Positions 11,519 to 23,879 of a stretch of 64,000 bases of DNA are shown here, one piece after another (the first letter of the stretch is position 1; each line of letters begins with the position of its first letter). The translations under genes and the position numbers were made by a program. Source of the stretch: Sepiola atlantica (taxonomy: Eukaryota > Mollusca > Cephalopoda > Sepiida > Sepiolidae). The stretch is taken from contig OY744544.1 of NCBI GenBank assembly GCA_963556195.1, forward strand, positions 43,939,984-44,003,983. The letters run 5' to 3'. The notes under the pieces were generated by a model, which had not been told where the DNA came from, searched no databases, and saw nothing but the letters and a program-made list of their open reading frames with translations.

Positions 11519-14500
11519 GTGAACTTGACACAAAACCGATTTGAGGCACTGGACATGATGGAAACAGAAGATGAAAACTCTGAAAAAAAGAAACAAACAA
11601 AACAAAAAGCACCCCCCAATCAAAATATAAACCATGGGACAAAAAATAATCCAATGGAATTGTTGCAGTTTAAAAGCAAATCTTTCTTATTACTAACACA
11701 GAAACCTCCCACAATTATTTGTCTCCAAGAAACCTTCCTCAAATAAGAGGACAATATCAAAATTAAAAATTATCAGATATTCAGCCACATCCATGATATT
11801 GGACACAGAGCCTCTGGAGGGGTATCAATTCTAATCAGAAATGATATACCCCATAGCAAACTGAATATCTAAACCAATATCCAAGTGATTGCCATTAAAT
11901 CGACATTACATAAAACAATGAATATATGTTCAATATATATTCCACCAAACGAGGACATAAATGAAAGTGAGCTTAAGAAGCTAATTGACCAATTACCCAC
12001 ACCATTCATCCTATTGGGGGACTTTAATAGTCACAATACCCTATGGGGGTGCAAAAATACGACAAAAAAGGGTAAAATAATAAAAAAATTTATTAATGAA
12101 AATGATCTGTGCATGCTAAATGAAGGAATACACATATATGAACCCATTCAATGGAAGTAATTCTGCTATTGATTTGATCATATGCGACCCCCACAGTCTA
12201 TATGGACTTTACTTGGAGAGTGTATGATGACATTTGTGGCAGTGATCATTTTCCAATCCTCCTCGAAAACATAGAACCTGATGGTGAAAGTAAACCAGAC
12301 CGCTGGAAACTAGACAAAGCCAATTGGCAAATGTTTAAAGAAAAATGTCAGGAGAAACTGACATGTGTGGAAACAGACTCTGACCCAGTGGAACACTTCA
12401 CAGAGAGGCTGATTGAAATAGCAAAAGACTGCATCCCGAGAAATTCCACACCAGACAAACGTAACAGACCCTGGTTTAACAGTCAATGCAAAAAAAGTCA
12501 TTAGACTGCGAAGAAAGTTTGGAAAAGAACCAACTACAACAAATCTTATAGAATTCAAACAAAGCAGAGCAAGGGCCCGCAGGGTGATAAAAGCAGCAAA
12601 AAAAGAATGCTGGCAAGAATATGTTGGCAAACTAGATTCCTTCTCTAAACCGAAAGCAGTTTGCCAAATGATTGGGAAAATTGCGGGTAAAAACCAAACT
12701 AAACCAATCCAACACCTCTCCAAAAATAACTGCACAATAGCAGATAAAAAAGACATAGCAAATCAGCTAGCAGAAACGTTTTCCAAAAATTCATCAGGTC
12801 AGGGCGGAAAACAAGAATTTCTAACCACCAAAAGAAACGCAGAAAAGTGTAAGTTGAATTTTAAATCCAAAAATCTGGAAAAATATAATAGTCCATTGAG
12901 TGAGTTAAGGGATTCTATTGAAAGATCTCATAATATTGCTGTAGGACCGGATGAAGTCCATTATGAGTTTTTAGGGCAACTACCAGGAGAATCACTTAAA
13001 TTACTCCTAAAAATATATAACAAAATATGGACAGAGAGAAAATTCCCGGATATATGGAGACAAACTACCGGGCAAAGACAACTCTGATCCACAAAATTAC
13101 AAGCCAATCTCCTTGACCAGTTGTTTATGCAAAACAATGGAGAGGATGATCAACAATAGATTTGGTATTTGGAATCCAATGGCCTTATTACCAATATACA
13201 ATGTGGATTCCGCAATAAAAGAGGCACAATAGACTACTTGGTCCGCTTGGAAACTGCCATAAGAGAAAGCTACATTAAAAAAGAACATCTCGTAGCTATT
13301 TTCTTTGATCTAGAGAAAGCGTATGATACAATGTGGAAATATGGCGTCATGAGAGATTTGAATGATCTTGGTCTAAAAGGTAGATTGCTACATTTTATTG
13401 ACGTTTTTTTTTGTCAGACCGAAGATTTCGAGTTCGCGTTAGATCTTCTCTTTCTGATATGAAAACTCAGGAAGAGGGTGTTCCACAAGGCAGCGTGCTA
13501 TCTGTGACTCTGTTTAGCATAAAAATAAACAACATAATAAAAAGCTTATTACCCGGAGTGGATGGATCCCTATACGTGGACGACTTCCTAATATACTACA
13601 GGTCTAAGCATATGCATACTATTGAGCGAAAATTGCAACAATGCCTGAATAAAGTCAACAAATGGGCAACAGAAAATGGTTTTCGATTTTCTCAGGCAAA
13701 AACAAAATGTGTCCATTTTTGTCAGAAGAGAAAATTGCACAATGACCCAAGTCTTCAGACTTGAAAGGATGGAAATTCCAGTTGTAGATGAATATAAATT
13801 CTTAGGGGTAATTTTCGATAGAAAATTGACCTTTATTCCCCACCTGAAATATATAAGGGCTAAATGTAATAGAACATTACAACAACTATGTGTGGTAACC
13901 CACACTGAGTGAGGTGCAGACCGAAACACTCTATTAAAACTATATAAGTCATTGATTAGATCCAAATTGGACTATGGTATTTTTATATATCGATCAGCTA
14001 GAAAGACATATCTAAAATTACTTGACTCAATCTACCATGGAGGACTAAGGTTAGTTCTTGGAGCCTTCAGAACATCGCCTGTTGAGAGTTTCTATGTAGA
14101 AGCTGACGAGGCACCTGCAGATATCAGAGGTGAAAAATTAACTTTGCAGTATTATGTAAAAATGAAATCCTGTTCATCAAATCCTGCATATGATGGTACA
14201 TTCCATCCAAAATACAAGGAATTATTCCAAAGGAATGAAAGAGCTATAAGACCATTTGCCTTCGAATGGAAATGATCAACAAAGAAGCAGGATTGGACCT
14301 GACAAAAATACATGATATGATAATACCAAAGATCCCACCTTGAACCATAAGGATCCCAAAGCTCATACTAGCTTTAAGCAGACTCCACAAGCAAAAAACC
14401 CATCCTCTAATTTTCCACGAGGAATTAGAGAAAGTCAAAGACAACTATCCAAGACCTATGCACATCTTCACAGATGGATCGAAACATGAAGAAGCAACAG

Positions 14501-15228
14501 GATGTGCTGCAATTTACAACAATAATATAAATAAAAAGCGTCTACCATGTGCAGTAGATATGGCACGCAATTTCATTTTAAAATCTAAAAATAAAAAATT
14601 CATTATCTTTTTGGACTCTTTGTCTGTATTAATATCACTACAAAACAGAAAATTTGACAATCCATTGGTGACCAAATTACTTTGTAAAATTGAATATTTG
14701 TCAAAGGATAATGAAATATTACTGTGTTGGATCCCAAGTCATATCGGAATCAGAGGAAACGACCAGGCTGATAGGGCGGCCAGGTCTGCCTTAGGCATGG
14801 CTCAGGAGACCATTTTTAAGGTTCTATATACAGATTTTAAAATGAAGATCAACAAATATATTCAACAACAAAGACAACAACGTTGGAGTAGCAATACACA
14901 TAACAAACTCCTAGCGATCAAAACTACCATAGGAGAATGGAAGAAAAGCTCACGAAAAAGCCGAAAGGAGGAAGTAGTGTTATCCAGACTTCGTATAGGT
15001 CACACAAGGATTACGCATTTCTACTTACTTGAAGACAAACAGCAACCAATATGCTATGCATGCCAGACTGCGTACACAATTAAGCATATTCTTACTGAAT
15101 GCATTGATCTGGCCTCTATAAGAGAAACGTTCTACAAAGCAGGTACAATGAAGGAACTGTTTAAGAAAAATAAAGTAGAGACAATAATTAACTTTTTAAA
15201 AGCTGTTGATCTATATAAAAAAATATAA
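11519..15228 (+). pseudogene. LINE ORF2: endonuclease, reverse transcriptase, RNase H
   Basis: Endonuclease (AP type): ICLQETFLK near 11720, GGVSILIRN near 11820, LLGDFNSHNTLWG near 12020, GSDHFPIL near 12240. Reverse transcriptase: CGFRNKRGTIDYL near 13205, FFDLEKAYDT near 13300, EEGVPQGSVLS near 13475, catalytic YVDD near 13575, FLGVIFDRKL near 13800. RNase H: HIFTDGSK near 14460, FLDSLSVLISL near 14610, WIPSHIGIRGNDQAD near 14730. At least six frame changes or stops separate the pieces. The RNase H end (14458-15228) is intact and 256 codons long. Confidence 0.88.
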
Positions 15229-15464
15229 TTATCTAAAGACATATAAATCAAGCTTGATTTGGTATTAAATTAACTGGGAAAAATGATATGCTGTAAAAAA
15301 AAAAACGTTTAAAGAATGTTTTCAAAATATTTATTTTGGTTTTTGTCTTAATATTTAAAAAAATTTTTTTTTTTTTGCAAAGAACTTTTAAAAAAAATAC
15401 AATTGATTCAGCATTAAATAGCCTGAAAACGGTTGATATGCTGTAAAACAAAACAAACAAACAA

Positions 15465-15640
15465 AAATGGGAGGTATCTGAATTTTCACAAATGAGCTTC
15501 CACCACCATTTTACCCCCTTTGCATAAAACTAAACTAAATACAACCCACATTACAACCCTTTATGCCTAGCAGCTGTGTTGTAAGATTCCTAATGATCGG
15601 TTAATTAGTTTAGGAGTGAATCCTGTATGTGCAAATATAT
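15465..15640. repeat. Inverted arm matching 15885-16025
   Basis: AGGTATCTGAATTTTCAC..TGATCGGTTAATTAGTTTAGGAGTGAATCCT is the inverse of the 15885-16025 sequence. (TA)n and a CATCAACGTTTCG-containing stretch lie between the arms. Confidence 0.6.
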
Positions 15641-15660
15641 AAATATATACACATATCTAA

Positions 15661-15706
<46 letters not shown>

Positions 15707-15884
15707 GAAAAAAGAAAACTTATTCATATATTCATCAACGTTTCGTTTTTTTTAAGACTTTCTTAAGATGACTGATTTGAAGAAATAACATGGAACTCTA
15801 TTAAAATTTGTTATATTAAATCTGAAAACTTGTATTCCTTACCTAATTTTATATAAATAGAGATATGTTTATACATTTCTATGT

Positions 15885-16421
15885 ATAGGATTCACTCCTA
15901 AACTAATTAAGTGATCATTATGACTTTTGGAACAGCTGTTAGGCATAAGTGTCGGTAATGTGGGCTATATTTAGTTTAATTTAGTTTTATGGAGAAATTT
16001 AGATACCTCTGATTTTTGTGAAATTTAAAAAATATGTATTAGACATCAATTAATAAATATTCCCCAAATTTCAGTTTCTTTGGAGTATTCTAAAATATTT
16101 TAGGGGACATCATATAGGCACAAACTCCCATTTGAAAATTCAAATATTTTAGATTTGCATTAAATTGATCCATAGTCATTAGACTCTAATTAAGCAAGAT
16201 TCCCTGAATTTCAATTTTTTTTAAAGATTCCTTGAACTTAAACTTTAGAAATTTTCTAGAATCAAAATTATGTAATGGATTTTGATCAAAATTGGAATAA
16301 AGATTCTAGACATGAGATTTAGTATCATCATATCTTGATTTTATGGGGACATAAAGTGGTACAAAACTGTTCTGCTCAGTGAATTAATTTTACTTGTCCT
16401 AGGACGGGTATTCTTCTAGTA
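15885..16421 (+). mobile_element. Repeat family A, Helitron-like CTAGT end
   Basis: Matches, in inverted orientation, 60868-61395 over its whole length (GGATTCACTCCTAAACTAATT to GGGTATTCTTCTAGT). The common terminus TTCTAGT resembles a Helitron 3' end. There is no coding capacity. Family assignment is tentative. Confidence 0.5.
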
Positions 16422-17530
16422 AACTATATAAATTATATTCCATAAATGTGAAAATGCTTTGATACTTTTTTGTGATAAAAGAAATAAAATAACACAAGAG
16501 TTTGTTTACAGAGAATAATCTCTTAATCAGGGGGGGGGGGGCGTCCATATTATAGATTTGAGTAGGCAAAGGCAGTCGCACAGGTGGGTACCTTGATCTA
16601 AAATCACAGGTCAGGATCATCTGCTCATTGTACTGGTCCAAAGTCGTTTCTTACATTAGTCGCAGTTTCAAGTAACAAAGGTTTATTTTTTGGAGGTTAC
16701 AATGAGACTTGTTTTCTTCTACTGAACAACAGACTTGCAAATGAAAATTCTTAGCAAGACCAACTCAAAACACAAGTCCAACCAAACACAATGCATTAGC
16801 TAAGAGCCCAAGGGCCTATCTCTCTCTGAGAGGCACACAAACCTCAACTCACCGTGGCACTCCAGAAAACCAACTAACTCTCCTCCCCTGCCAATCTGCT
16901 GGAATATATAGAGAGAGATATTCTGCTCCTTTGTAGCAGACCACCCAGTTATCCAACTGAAAATAATAACCAGGATCAGTTTCTTATGTGGTTTCTCTTC
17001 CCTTCATTAAATATCTTTCCCACAGCAAGCCTGTTATTCGCATGCATTGTAAACATGCAACCCACTAAACATACAACCACCTAGTGCAGGTTTACATTCG
17101 AATGTTGGATGTTCATACTTGTTGAGGTTCGCCTTGGCATTCTTCTGGCATTTAGGAGTATGCTCTGCATAGTTCCAGTCTCTCTTCTTGTTGGAATGAG
17201 ATATGGTTCAGCTCGGTATTTAGGAGATGCATAACATTCTCCTTTGGGAGGTGAGAGGTGATTACCAGTCACCTTAGGCGCTGGGACCAGGAAATGCAGT
17301 CAGGTTCATTCTTAGCTATTTTTGCACCCAGCCAGAGTTCCTGCTAAGGGGGAGCTGATTATATCCTCGTTAAACGATTTTGTGTCACATTATGCTTAAG
17401 AGGGATGTTTATAAATCTTGCTACCAGCACGTCCTCTGAATCAACCCATTGATTTTCATTGATTAATTTCACTTTGTATTATGATGCCATTGCAGTTGAT
17501 TTTATATCTATATTTTTCTCTATTGTTTCA
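16422..17530. other. Intron sequence of unknown origin, locally GC-richer
   Basis: Includes a G11 run at 16530 and a less AT-rich segment at 16640-17350 with TATATAGAGAGAG. The segment has the look of an LTR or other retroelement leader, but I find no paired copy or coding domain. Confidence 0.3.
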
Positions 17531-17531
17531 G

Positions 17532-17592
17532 GGCTGATTATGATTATCCCCTATCCAAATTTAAAAACTGCAGACAGAAAACAAGCAAATTA
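17532..17592 (+). pseudogene. Decayed duplicate of exon 5
   Basis: A CTATTGTTTCAG acceptor is followed by a sequence reading ADYDYPLSKFKNC, clearly related to exon 5 (ADYNYDYPLPKLKT). The upstream 'GCAGTTGATTTT' stretch is shared with the intron before exon 5. At the place of the GTAAGT donor this copy has GCAAAT, so the donor is lost. I call it a dead exon, although use with a distant donor cannot be excluded. Confidence 0.6.
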
Positions 17593-17865
17593 TTTAAACA
17601 ATTATATAAATAATTATCGAAAATAATACAATTATAAAATAAAAAGTTAAATCAAAGTAATTGAATGGATTATGTAAAAATAATACTGTATATAACAAAA
17701 CAAAGGTAAACATAGAACTGTGAGTATTATGCAAATTATGGAAATAATAATCCAATGTGATGAAAAAAAAAAATTGTTTAGTATTCATCATCGTTTTATC
17801 TTTATTTCAAGACTTTCTGAAGATGATTGATTTGAAGAAAAACAGAAGTAGATATTTGAAAATAT

Positions 17866-18600
17866 GTGGTGCGTCTATGACGTGGAAAGAATGATTTTGT
17901 TCTTTTTTTTAAACGAAACATAGACGTTAGAATCCAACATATGTGGTGTGTTTATGAAGTGGAATGAGTGTTTTTTTTTGTTTATTTTATATCAATATTA
18001 TGTACAAAGTTTTGTTGGAAATGTGGTATAAAATAGCTAAACTGGATTTAAATTCAAGTTATGATCGGTTAGTATAAGTTTGCTGATTAAAAGAGATAAA
18101 TTGTAGAAGCCATTACGTTGTTTGTGTGACTCATTATAAACTCTGATACATTTTAATTGTTCTAATTTTTCAATTTTCAATTTATTCGCCAAGTTTCCCA
18201 TCTCTTACTAAATTTTTGTTAGAAGTTAATATATGTACTGCGTCTATGAAATAGAATGAGTCTTTATTTTCAAATTACAAAAAATGTGGTGCGACATATG
18301 ACGTAAAAGGAATGATTTTGTTCTTTTTTCGAACAAAACATAGCCGTTAGAATTTGAAATGTGTAATATATTTATGAAATGAAATGGGTGTTTTTATACA
18401 TTTACTTTTATTTTGTTTTTGTTTTTTATTTTTTTATTATCGATATTATGTTCAAAGTTCTGTTGGCAGTGTAGTGTAAAATTATTCGCCTGGATCTAAA
18501 TTCAAGTTCTGTTCGGATAGAATAAGTTTGCTGATTAAAGAAGATAAATTGTAGAATCCATTACGTTGTTTAATTTTGTCAGAGTTTATGATGAGTGCTG
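17866..18600. repeat. Direct tandem duplication in intron 4
   Basis: 17866-18150 and 18285-18600 align in order: TGTGGTGCG..ATGACGT, GAATGATTTTGTTCTTTTTT, CATAG.CGTTAGAAT, AAATTCAAGTT, AGATAAATTGTAGAA.CCATTACGTTGTTT. The two parts are clearly diverged. Confidence 0.7.
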
Positions 18601-18788
18601 ATTCAAGAAATCTTTGGCGAGATTTATTAAAAATGAATTTAGTAAGTCTAGCTAGTTGTGAATATGTATGGGTTACAGATGAAATCGCAGAGAGACATTG
18701 GATTATGGTGACAAGCTTAGCATGTACAGAATGAGCAGTTGATTTTGTCAGTCAATATTTTAGGTTTACTTTTTCTTTATTGTTTCAG

Positions 18789-18864
18789 AGGTGATGCTGA
18801 TTATAATTATGATTATCCCCTCCCAAAATTAAAAACTGCAGCCAATGAAAGGACTTCAAACAAA
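18789..18864 (+). CDS. CSPP1: CSPP1-like exon 5
   Basis: 76 nt between TTGTTTCAG and a consensus GTAAGT donor. It completes the split Arg codon of exon 4 and ends in phase 0. The peptide includes DADYNYDYPLPKLKTAANE. A degenerate copy of the same exon and of its polypyrimidine tract lies 1.26 kb upstream at about 17532. Confidence 0.75.
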
Positions 18865-19059
18865 GTAAGTTATGTTTATTTTGCATCGCCTTTCCTTTTT
18901 TTTTTTTTTTAAATTTTTCTTAACTAATGAGTCACCATTCATTAGAGCAAAAAAAAAAACACTTGAGAATAATGGTTAATGAGATGGATAGATTTTTAGT
19001 TGAATAATTTAAAAAAAAATTATTTTTTTATGATATTTCACCCCAAACAAGGCAGGACG

Positions 19060-19680
19060 ACACTGTAGGGGCTACTGAGAATTAGGGAGTAGGTTTAGGG
19101 TGTCATTCTAAGTTGGGAGCTGTGCAGCGAGATGTCTGTTTACATTAGTTTTAAACCTCTGCATGTCGGTACTGTGGGGGAAACGGGGCAGGGAGAGAGT
19201 TCCAGAGGCTAGCAGCACGAGGAAAGAAGCTATTGGAGTAGAAAGCTCTCCGGCATCTCGGGACCTCCACAGTGAATGGATGAGATTTAGCTGATTATCG
19301 AGTTTGTCTAGTGAATTTACGTCGAGGGGGCACCAGAGTAGCCAGTTCATCGGAGCATAATCCATTGAAGTATTTGTAAAACAAGCACAAGGATGCTACG
19401 TTGTGGCGATGGGACAGGGGCTGGAGCTTGGTTGACAGTGAGGGACCTATTAAGTTGGCGACTCTTTTTTGGACCTTGTCAAGGAGGGAGAGACTAGTAG
19501 ATGATGCACCAGCCCAGATGTGGCAACAATACTGCATGCATGGGCGGATGGTGGCTTTGTAGGGATACAGGATAATGTCAGGTGTGAGAAGTTTACTAGC
19601 ACGGTAGAGGGAGCCCACCTTCTTTGCTGCAGTCTTGACAATGTCTTCAATGTATTTGTTCCAATTCATGTTACCTGTGA
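19060..19680 (-). mobile_element. LINE fragment, reverse transcriptase C-terminus
   Basis: The minus-strand frame reads SLYRASKLLTP..YKATIRPCMQYCCHIWAGASSTSLSLLDKVQKRVANLIG. This is the conserved segment after the RT domain in Jockey/CR1-type LINEs. It is followed, after a frame change, by SFFPRAASLWNSLP and FKTNVNRHLAAQLPT. A second member of this family is at 36795-37320. Confidence 0.85.
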
Positions 19681-19689
19681 AGGTTAGGC

Positions 19690-19840
19690 TGAGGAGTTTG
19701 AATGAATATTATGAATGAACAAAATTTGATTACTCATTAGGACGGTTTATGACAAGTATTTGTTGACATTGTATTTGAAGATGACATGTTGTAGTCTGAA
19801 GAGAAGCAGTCCTTTGGTAATGTGTTCCATAGATGTGGAG
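19690..19840 (-). mobile_element. LINE 3'-end fragment, family B
   Basis: The minus strand resembles ..NTLP.DC..DYN..KYNVNKYLS, matching pieces at 42115-42240 (+), 44090-44320 (+), 52340-52660 (-) and 61400-61640 (+). Confidence 0.6.
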
Positions 19841-20870
19841 TTCTTATCAATATAATGGTTATTTAATACAAAATCCACTCATTTTGCTAAAAGTTTTTAT
19901 GCTTAAAGTTCTTAAAGCAACAGGGGGGGGGGGGCAAAGAGAAGGAGGATGAAAGGAGACTCTTGTTAGAAGCACATCGTTTCATTCACCTGATTTCAAT
20001 ATATCTCAAACATGTCTGGTTGCTGCGGTTGTTCTATCCAGACTGATCACATCCATCGTCAGACATCACTTCCACTAAGTTTTAGTTCTCATGCGAGTTG
20101 ATTGCCCCAAAAAGGTTAACTGTCTGAATCCTGCTGACCTCTAGTCTACGATGCATCCTGTTTATATTTAAATCAACCTATAAACATAATTTAACCAAAT
20201 GATTACTAGTTGATGTATTGACCAATATTTGACATACGGACAAATGTATTTCATCAAGTTTTTCTTTTCTTTTACTTACTTGCCATTTTGTTTATTATTT
20301 TCCAGTATGATATAAACTTAAAAGATCTGACAAATGAATATTCAGCAAGGTAAGTATCTTGGTGCCTTTTAAGAATAGGTATCCAGAGATTTGCAGTCGT
20401 GACGTAAGCAGTTCCGATTATGAATGGTGAAAGTTGAATCGAGTTCTGAATTTTACTGAAATATACAAATAAAAAAGGTGCTGTTACTTGGCAGACGACT
20501 ATTTTTCAATCAATTAGAAAGAACAAGTTCGGACTTTTACGTAATTATTTGGATACAATTAATATGTTTGCAACTTTTTGAAAATTTTTGGATACCTTTT
20601 CATTTACCTTTACTAAACGCATTAAATTCAGGTTAGTTTAGGGTTAGGGTAAAAAACAGTTGGGTTCATATTGTATGGAAGTACCAAAACAACATTACAG
20701 AATATGCTTAAATACAAGATAAAATCTACAATTTCTTTTTCTTAAATAATTTCTTTGCAAAAAAAAAAAAGCCTAGTAATACATTCGTTCGTTTGGTGAA
20801 ATTTGTTAACATTCGCCAGTCTCGGAAGTCTCCGGTGAAACTTGGAATTGATGACGTAAGTACTGAAATT
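19841..20870. other. Introns around exon 6, nothing recognised
   Basis: Contains a G12 run (19923-19934). No coding signal except exon 6. An exon-like stretch at 20770-20852 is discussed under rejected items. Confidence 0.35.
20306..20349 (+). CDS. CSPP1: CSPP1-like exon 6 (small exon)
   Basis: Small 44-nt exon between TTTTCCAG and GTAAGT. It begins in phase 0 (YDINLKDLTNEYSA) and leaves two bases (AG) that exon 7 completes. It is supported by strong splice sites and by its phase; alone it would be too short to call. Confidence 0.65.
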
Positions 20871-20874
20871 TTCA

Positions 20875-21248
20875 GGCACGCATAATTTTTGAAAATTAAC
20901 ACATGGTGCAATTTAAATAAAAAAAATGATTTATTTAATCAAAGATGTTGTCAATTTCCTTATTCAAAAAGCGCAAATCTGCACATAACATCGACCAGAC
21001 CCTACTTATCCTAACGTCTTTTAAAACTGGACATGCTTTTCTGTCTCTACTGTGATTCGACCCCTCGGGGTTAATACCATCTAAATGAGGAAGAAGAAAA
21101 GAAAAAAAAAACAATAAGACAGTCTCACCTGACAAAGTTGTTTTACAACAAAAGCTTGCAAAAGAAAAAAAAATGATTTTTTCATTTAAATTGCACCATG
21201 TGTTGATTTTCAAAAATATTTCACTTAAATACATTTTCATGCGTGCCT
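20875..21248. mobile_element. MITE-like inverted repeat, AGGCACGC termini
   Basis: The left end AGGCACGCATAATTTTTGAAA and the right end ..ATTTTCATGCGTGCCT are complementary. Both arms contain ACACATGGTGCAATTTAAAT or its complement. It is about 374 bp and non-coding. Confidence 0.65.
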
Positions 21249-21589
21249 CAAAGATGTTGTCAATTTCCTTATAAAAAATTCTGTTTTAATTATTCTAATT
21301 AGCCATAATTTATAATTAACTGAACAAGTCACCCATCTCTCTCTTGGCTATCTATGTATTTCTTCCTGCCCTCTCACTCTATGTTGATTCAACCACTCTC
21401 TAATATTTCTTAATCTCTCTATGAGAATTTAGAGAGAGAGAGAGTAACTCTTATTTCTCTGTGTAGTTATCTAATTTATACGTGTGTCTGTACACATGAC
21501 AAACACGTAAATTGGATGGCAAAATAATAAGTTTATTAACTTTTTATAAGCATAATAAAGAATAATAATACTTCTATATAATCTATTAA

Positions 21590-22436
21590 TAATGGAGTTT
21601 ATGTATCTGTATGTCTGTCTGTCTGAAGCCAAAACTATACTATTTAAGACTATTGTACTTATTATGAAATAGTATAGTATATACTATTTCAGACTAATGT
21701 ACTATCTTTAAATGCTCAATTCAGGGGCATAGTGTAGTGTAGTATCTGTTCTGTTTTCATGATACCATCCTCCCAGGCATTACCTCCTCCTTGTAATAAT
21801 AATATAGAAATAAAGAGACATATTTTTAGTTATGCAAGAAGAATGTCTTCAAAGATATGTCATAGTTGATGAATTTTCAAATGAAATCAAAATAGAATAA
21901 ATGATGGTTGTGATTGTGACTTAACACCATTTTATAACAATTTGGTTCAATGACTATTGAAAACTATTTGTAGTTTCAAAATGAAAATCAATGACATTTA
22001 AAAGAATGTTCCTGAAGTTGTTGAGAAGCGAATAAAAATTATTTAAATTTGAATCCATCTTCCAACCATTTTTTTCTCTTCTATATAAGTAAAGTCAGTA
22101 TGTTTGTTGATTTTGGTCATTGATATCTTTACTCGTACAAAATCAATGTTTGCTTCTGGTTTGTTAGTTATTTTTGTGCAACGTTGGTACCTGTTCTTAG
22201 CAAGAAAAAACTGAAATTCGATTTAATTTGTTTGAGAAATTATTTTATCCGACCAAAATAATTTTCAAAATGACTCCATCTTAAGAAAATATAAAGGTAG
22301 TGATTCTGTATTGATGAATACAAAATCACTTTCCTTTGTTAGGTCTAGTTTTCACAAAATCGTTTTTGCATTTCACTCATGTAAATTATTAATGAAAGTA
22401 AAAATAATCCTCGCCAACGCCGGGTAGGGACAACTA
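21590..22436 (+). mobile_element. Helitron/Helentron-like repeat ending CTAGT
   Basis: Starts near TTCTATATAATCTATTAATAATGG with a GTCTGTCTGTCTG run. It ends CGCCAACGCCGGGTAGGGACAACTAGT just before exon 7. It contains a U2-like segment at 21737-21753 followed by CCATCCTCCCAGGC, which suggests a nested U2-headed repeat. Borders are approximate. Confidence 0.4.
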
Positions 22437-22481
22437 GTTTGAAATAAAATAAATTTTTCATTAAAATATTCTTCTTTTCAG

Positions 22482-22608
22482 ATTGTCTCAACCAAACTTG
22501 CATGAAGAAATTGAGAACAGATTAAGACCTATGGCTTCGACATTTGCTCCTGTTTCAAATAACTTCTTTGATGATCCACTTTGGGCTAGACTCCGAGAAA
22601 ACCCACAG
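22482..22608 (+). CDS. CSPP1: CSPP1-like exon 7
   Basis: 127 nt between CTTTTCAG and GTATTT. It completes the Arg codon from exon 6 and ends in phase 0 (43 codons). The peptide has an acidic/hydrophobic patch, NNFFDDPLWARLRENPQ. The very long following intron (7.7 kb) contains the Merlin element and a minisatellite. Confidence 0.75.
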
Positions 22609-23300
22609 GTATTTTAGTTTATTTTGTTTTGTTTATTTTGTTGTTGTTTTTTTAATATTTTTTCTTGGATACATACTGACAATTGGGCATAGAAACTGCC
22701 TTGCAGGTTTAGTTGTTTTCTTCCAAAATTGTAACTTTAATTTATTGTTTATTTTTAATTTTTTTCTTTTTATCTATAAATATTGGAATTTTTAACATTT
22801 TTGCAATTTACATCGCATGAAAACGTTCAATTGATTTTTACATAGGACGGAAGCCGCAAATCATGTTGGATCCATAGATGATCTCAAATGATTTCCCGAA
22901 TCCTGTCTTATGAGGAAAATCAGAAATCCTTGGAATATGCATTAAAGAGTTTTAAGATAAAATATAGAAATGATATTAACTGAACGTGTTTTAAACCTAA
23001 ATCAATAGTTATTTTAGTCGTAGAAAATGTTACTCTTCATTGGCTAACAGATTTCTTATTCAACTAGTTGCTATTGTTGTTGAGCGAATCAGATTTCTGC
23101 AGAGTCCATGAAGATCATGCCTCAGAATTGTCGTGTCTGCATGAAGTTTTCGTTGACCATAGCTATTCATTATATCTGTAATATTCCAGGTTTTTACCCA
23201 AAGCATCAAGGTGCAGTAGTTGCATATGAAGTCGGGGAAGGTTTGGCATAGAACACACAAAGGAATGGCAGTTACACATGCACAGAAGCAACGTTGTTAT
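22609..23300. other. Intron 7, first part, nothing recognised
   Basis: T-rich tract after the donor; no supported element. Confidence 0.35.
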
Positions 23301-23465
23301 CCTCATTTCATGAATTTGTAGTTCCACTCCTGACATGTCTTGGCTTGCCACACGCGGAGGCAGACACCACCGGAGATGATTGATCTTGACTCCTGGATTT
23401 TCACCCGAGCCCTGTCAACCGGGTAGCTCTGACAATACCATTTAACCACTGCCCCTATTATTTGA
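23300..23465 (-). mobile_element. Possible tRNA-derived SINE
   Basis: The minus strand has GCAGTGGTTAAATGG (A-box-like), then GGGCTCGGGTGAAAATCC (weak B-box), followed by GGTGGTGTCTGCCTCCGCG. The order and spacing fit a tRNA-type head. No second copy in the window. Confidence 0.35.
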
Positions 23466-23879
23466 GGAAGGGGTGACCAAATGCTGTTGAGATTTACGGT
23501 GTTGGTCGTAGAGCGGTGCAAGTGACTCGAGATTCCAGAGAGACAAAGTAGTTGTTCCAATGAGCTTCACTTGCAGTTGTGTACGGAAACTGCGTTGCAC
23601 TGTCTGCAACTGTTTTTCAAAAATTGTGACTTAATTCTGTTCATTTTGAGTTATTTATGCTATTTTCTTTTTTTTTAAATTTTATTTCATTTTTTTTTTA
23701 AATTATTTTATTATTATTTTTATTTTGTTACTTTATTTTTTTTCTTCGTTTCTATATCAATAAAATTACTTTCACAAATGAAAAAAGGAAGCTGTAAATT
23801 ATTAACTAGTTTTCGACATTCCTTTTTAAAATCTTTTGGAAAGGTATTAAATATATTTATGATTTTTTAAAGAATTATC

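Larger units (their letters stand above)
9800..15464 (+). mobile_element. Near full-length non-LTR retrotransposon (I/Nimb-like LINE), decayed
   Basis: A GC-richer 5' region (about 9800-10344) precedes two ORFs and a 3' end carrying GCATTAAATA..CCTGAAAA..GGTTGATATGCTGTAAAA and a CAAA-rich tail. ORF1 is a gag-like zinc-knuckle protein. ORF2 has endonuclease, reverse transcriptase and RNase H, an order typical of the I superclade. Several stops and frameshifts make it inactive. The 5' border is approximate. A related 3' end lies at 29270-29375. Confidence 0.85.

Noticed and set aside
15740..15790. Hammerhead-like sequence with CGAAACGTTGATGAA on the minus strand (also 17785-17835)
   Set aside because: Stem I can pair, but the CUGANGA core before stem II is missing, so it is at most a distant relic.
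16640..17350. Solo LTR
   Set aside because: Base composition suggests a retroelement, but there is no paired copy, no TG..CA border with duplication, and no adjacent primer site I can defend.
20770..20852. Possible 84-nt exon between an A-rich acceptor and GTAAGT (..RQSRKSPVKLGIDD)
   Set aside because: Phase 0 at both ends, while exons 6 and 7 need a split codon; insertion would break the frame. The acceptor lacks a pyrimidine tract.
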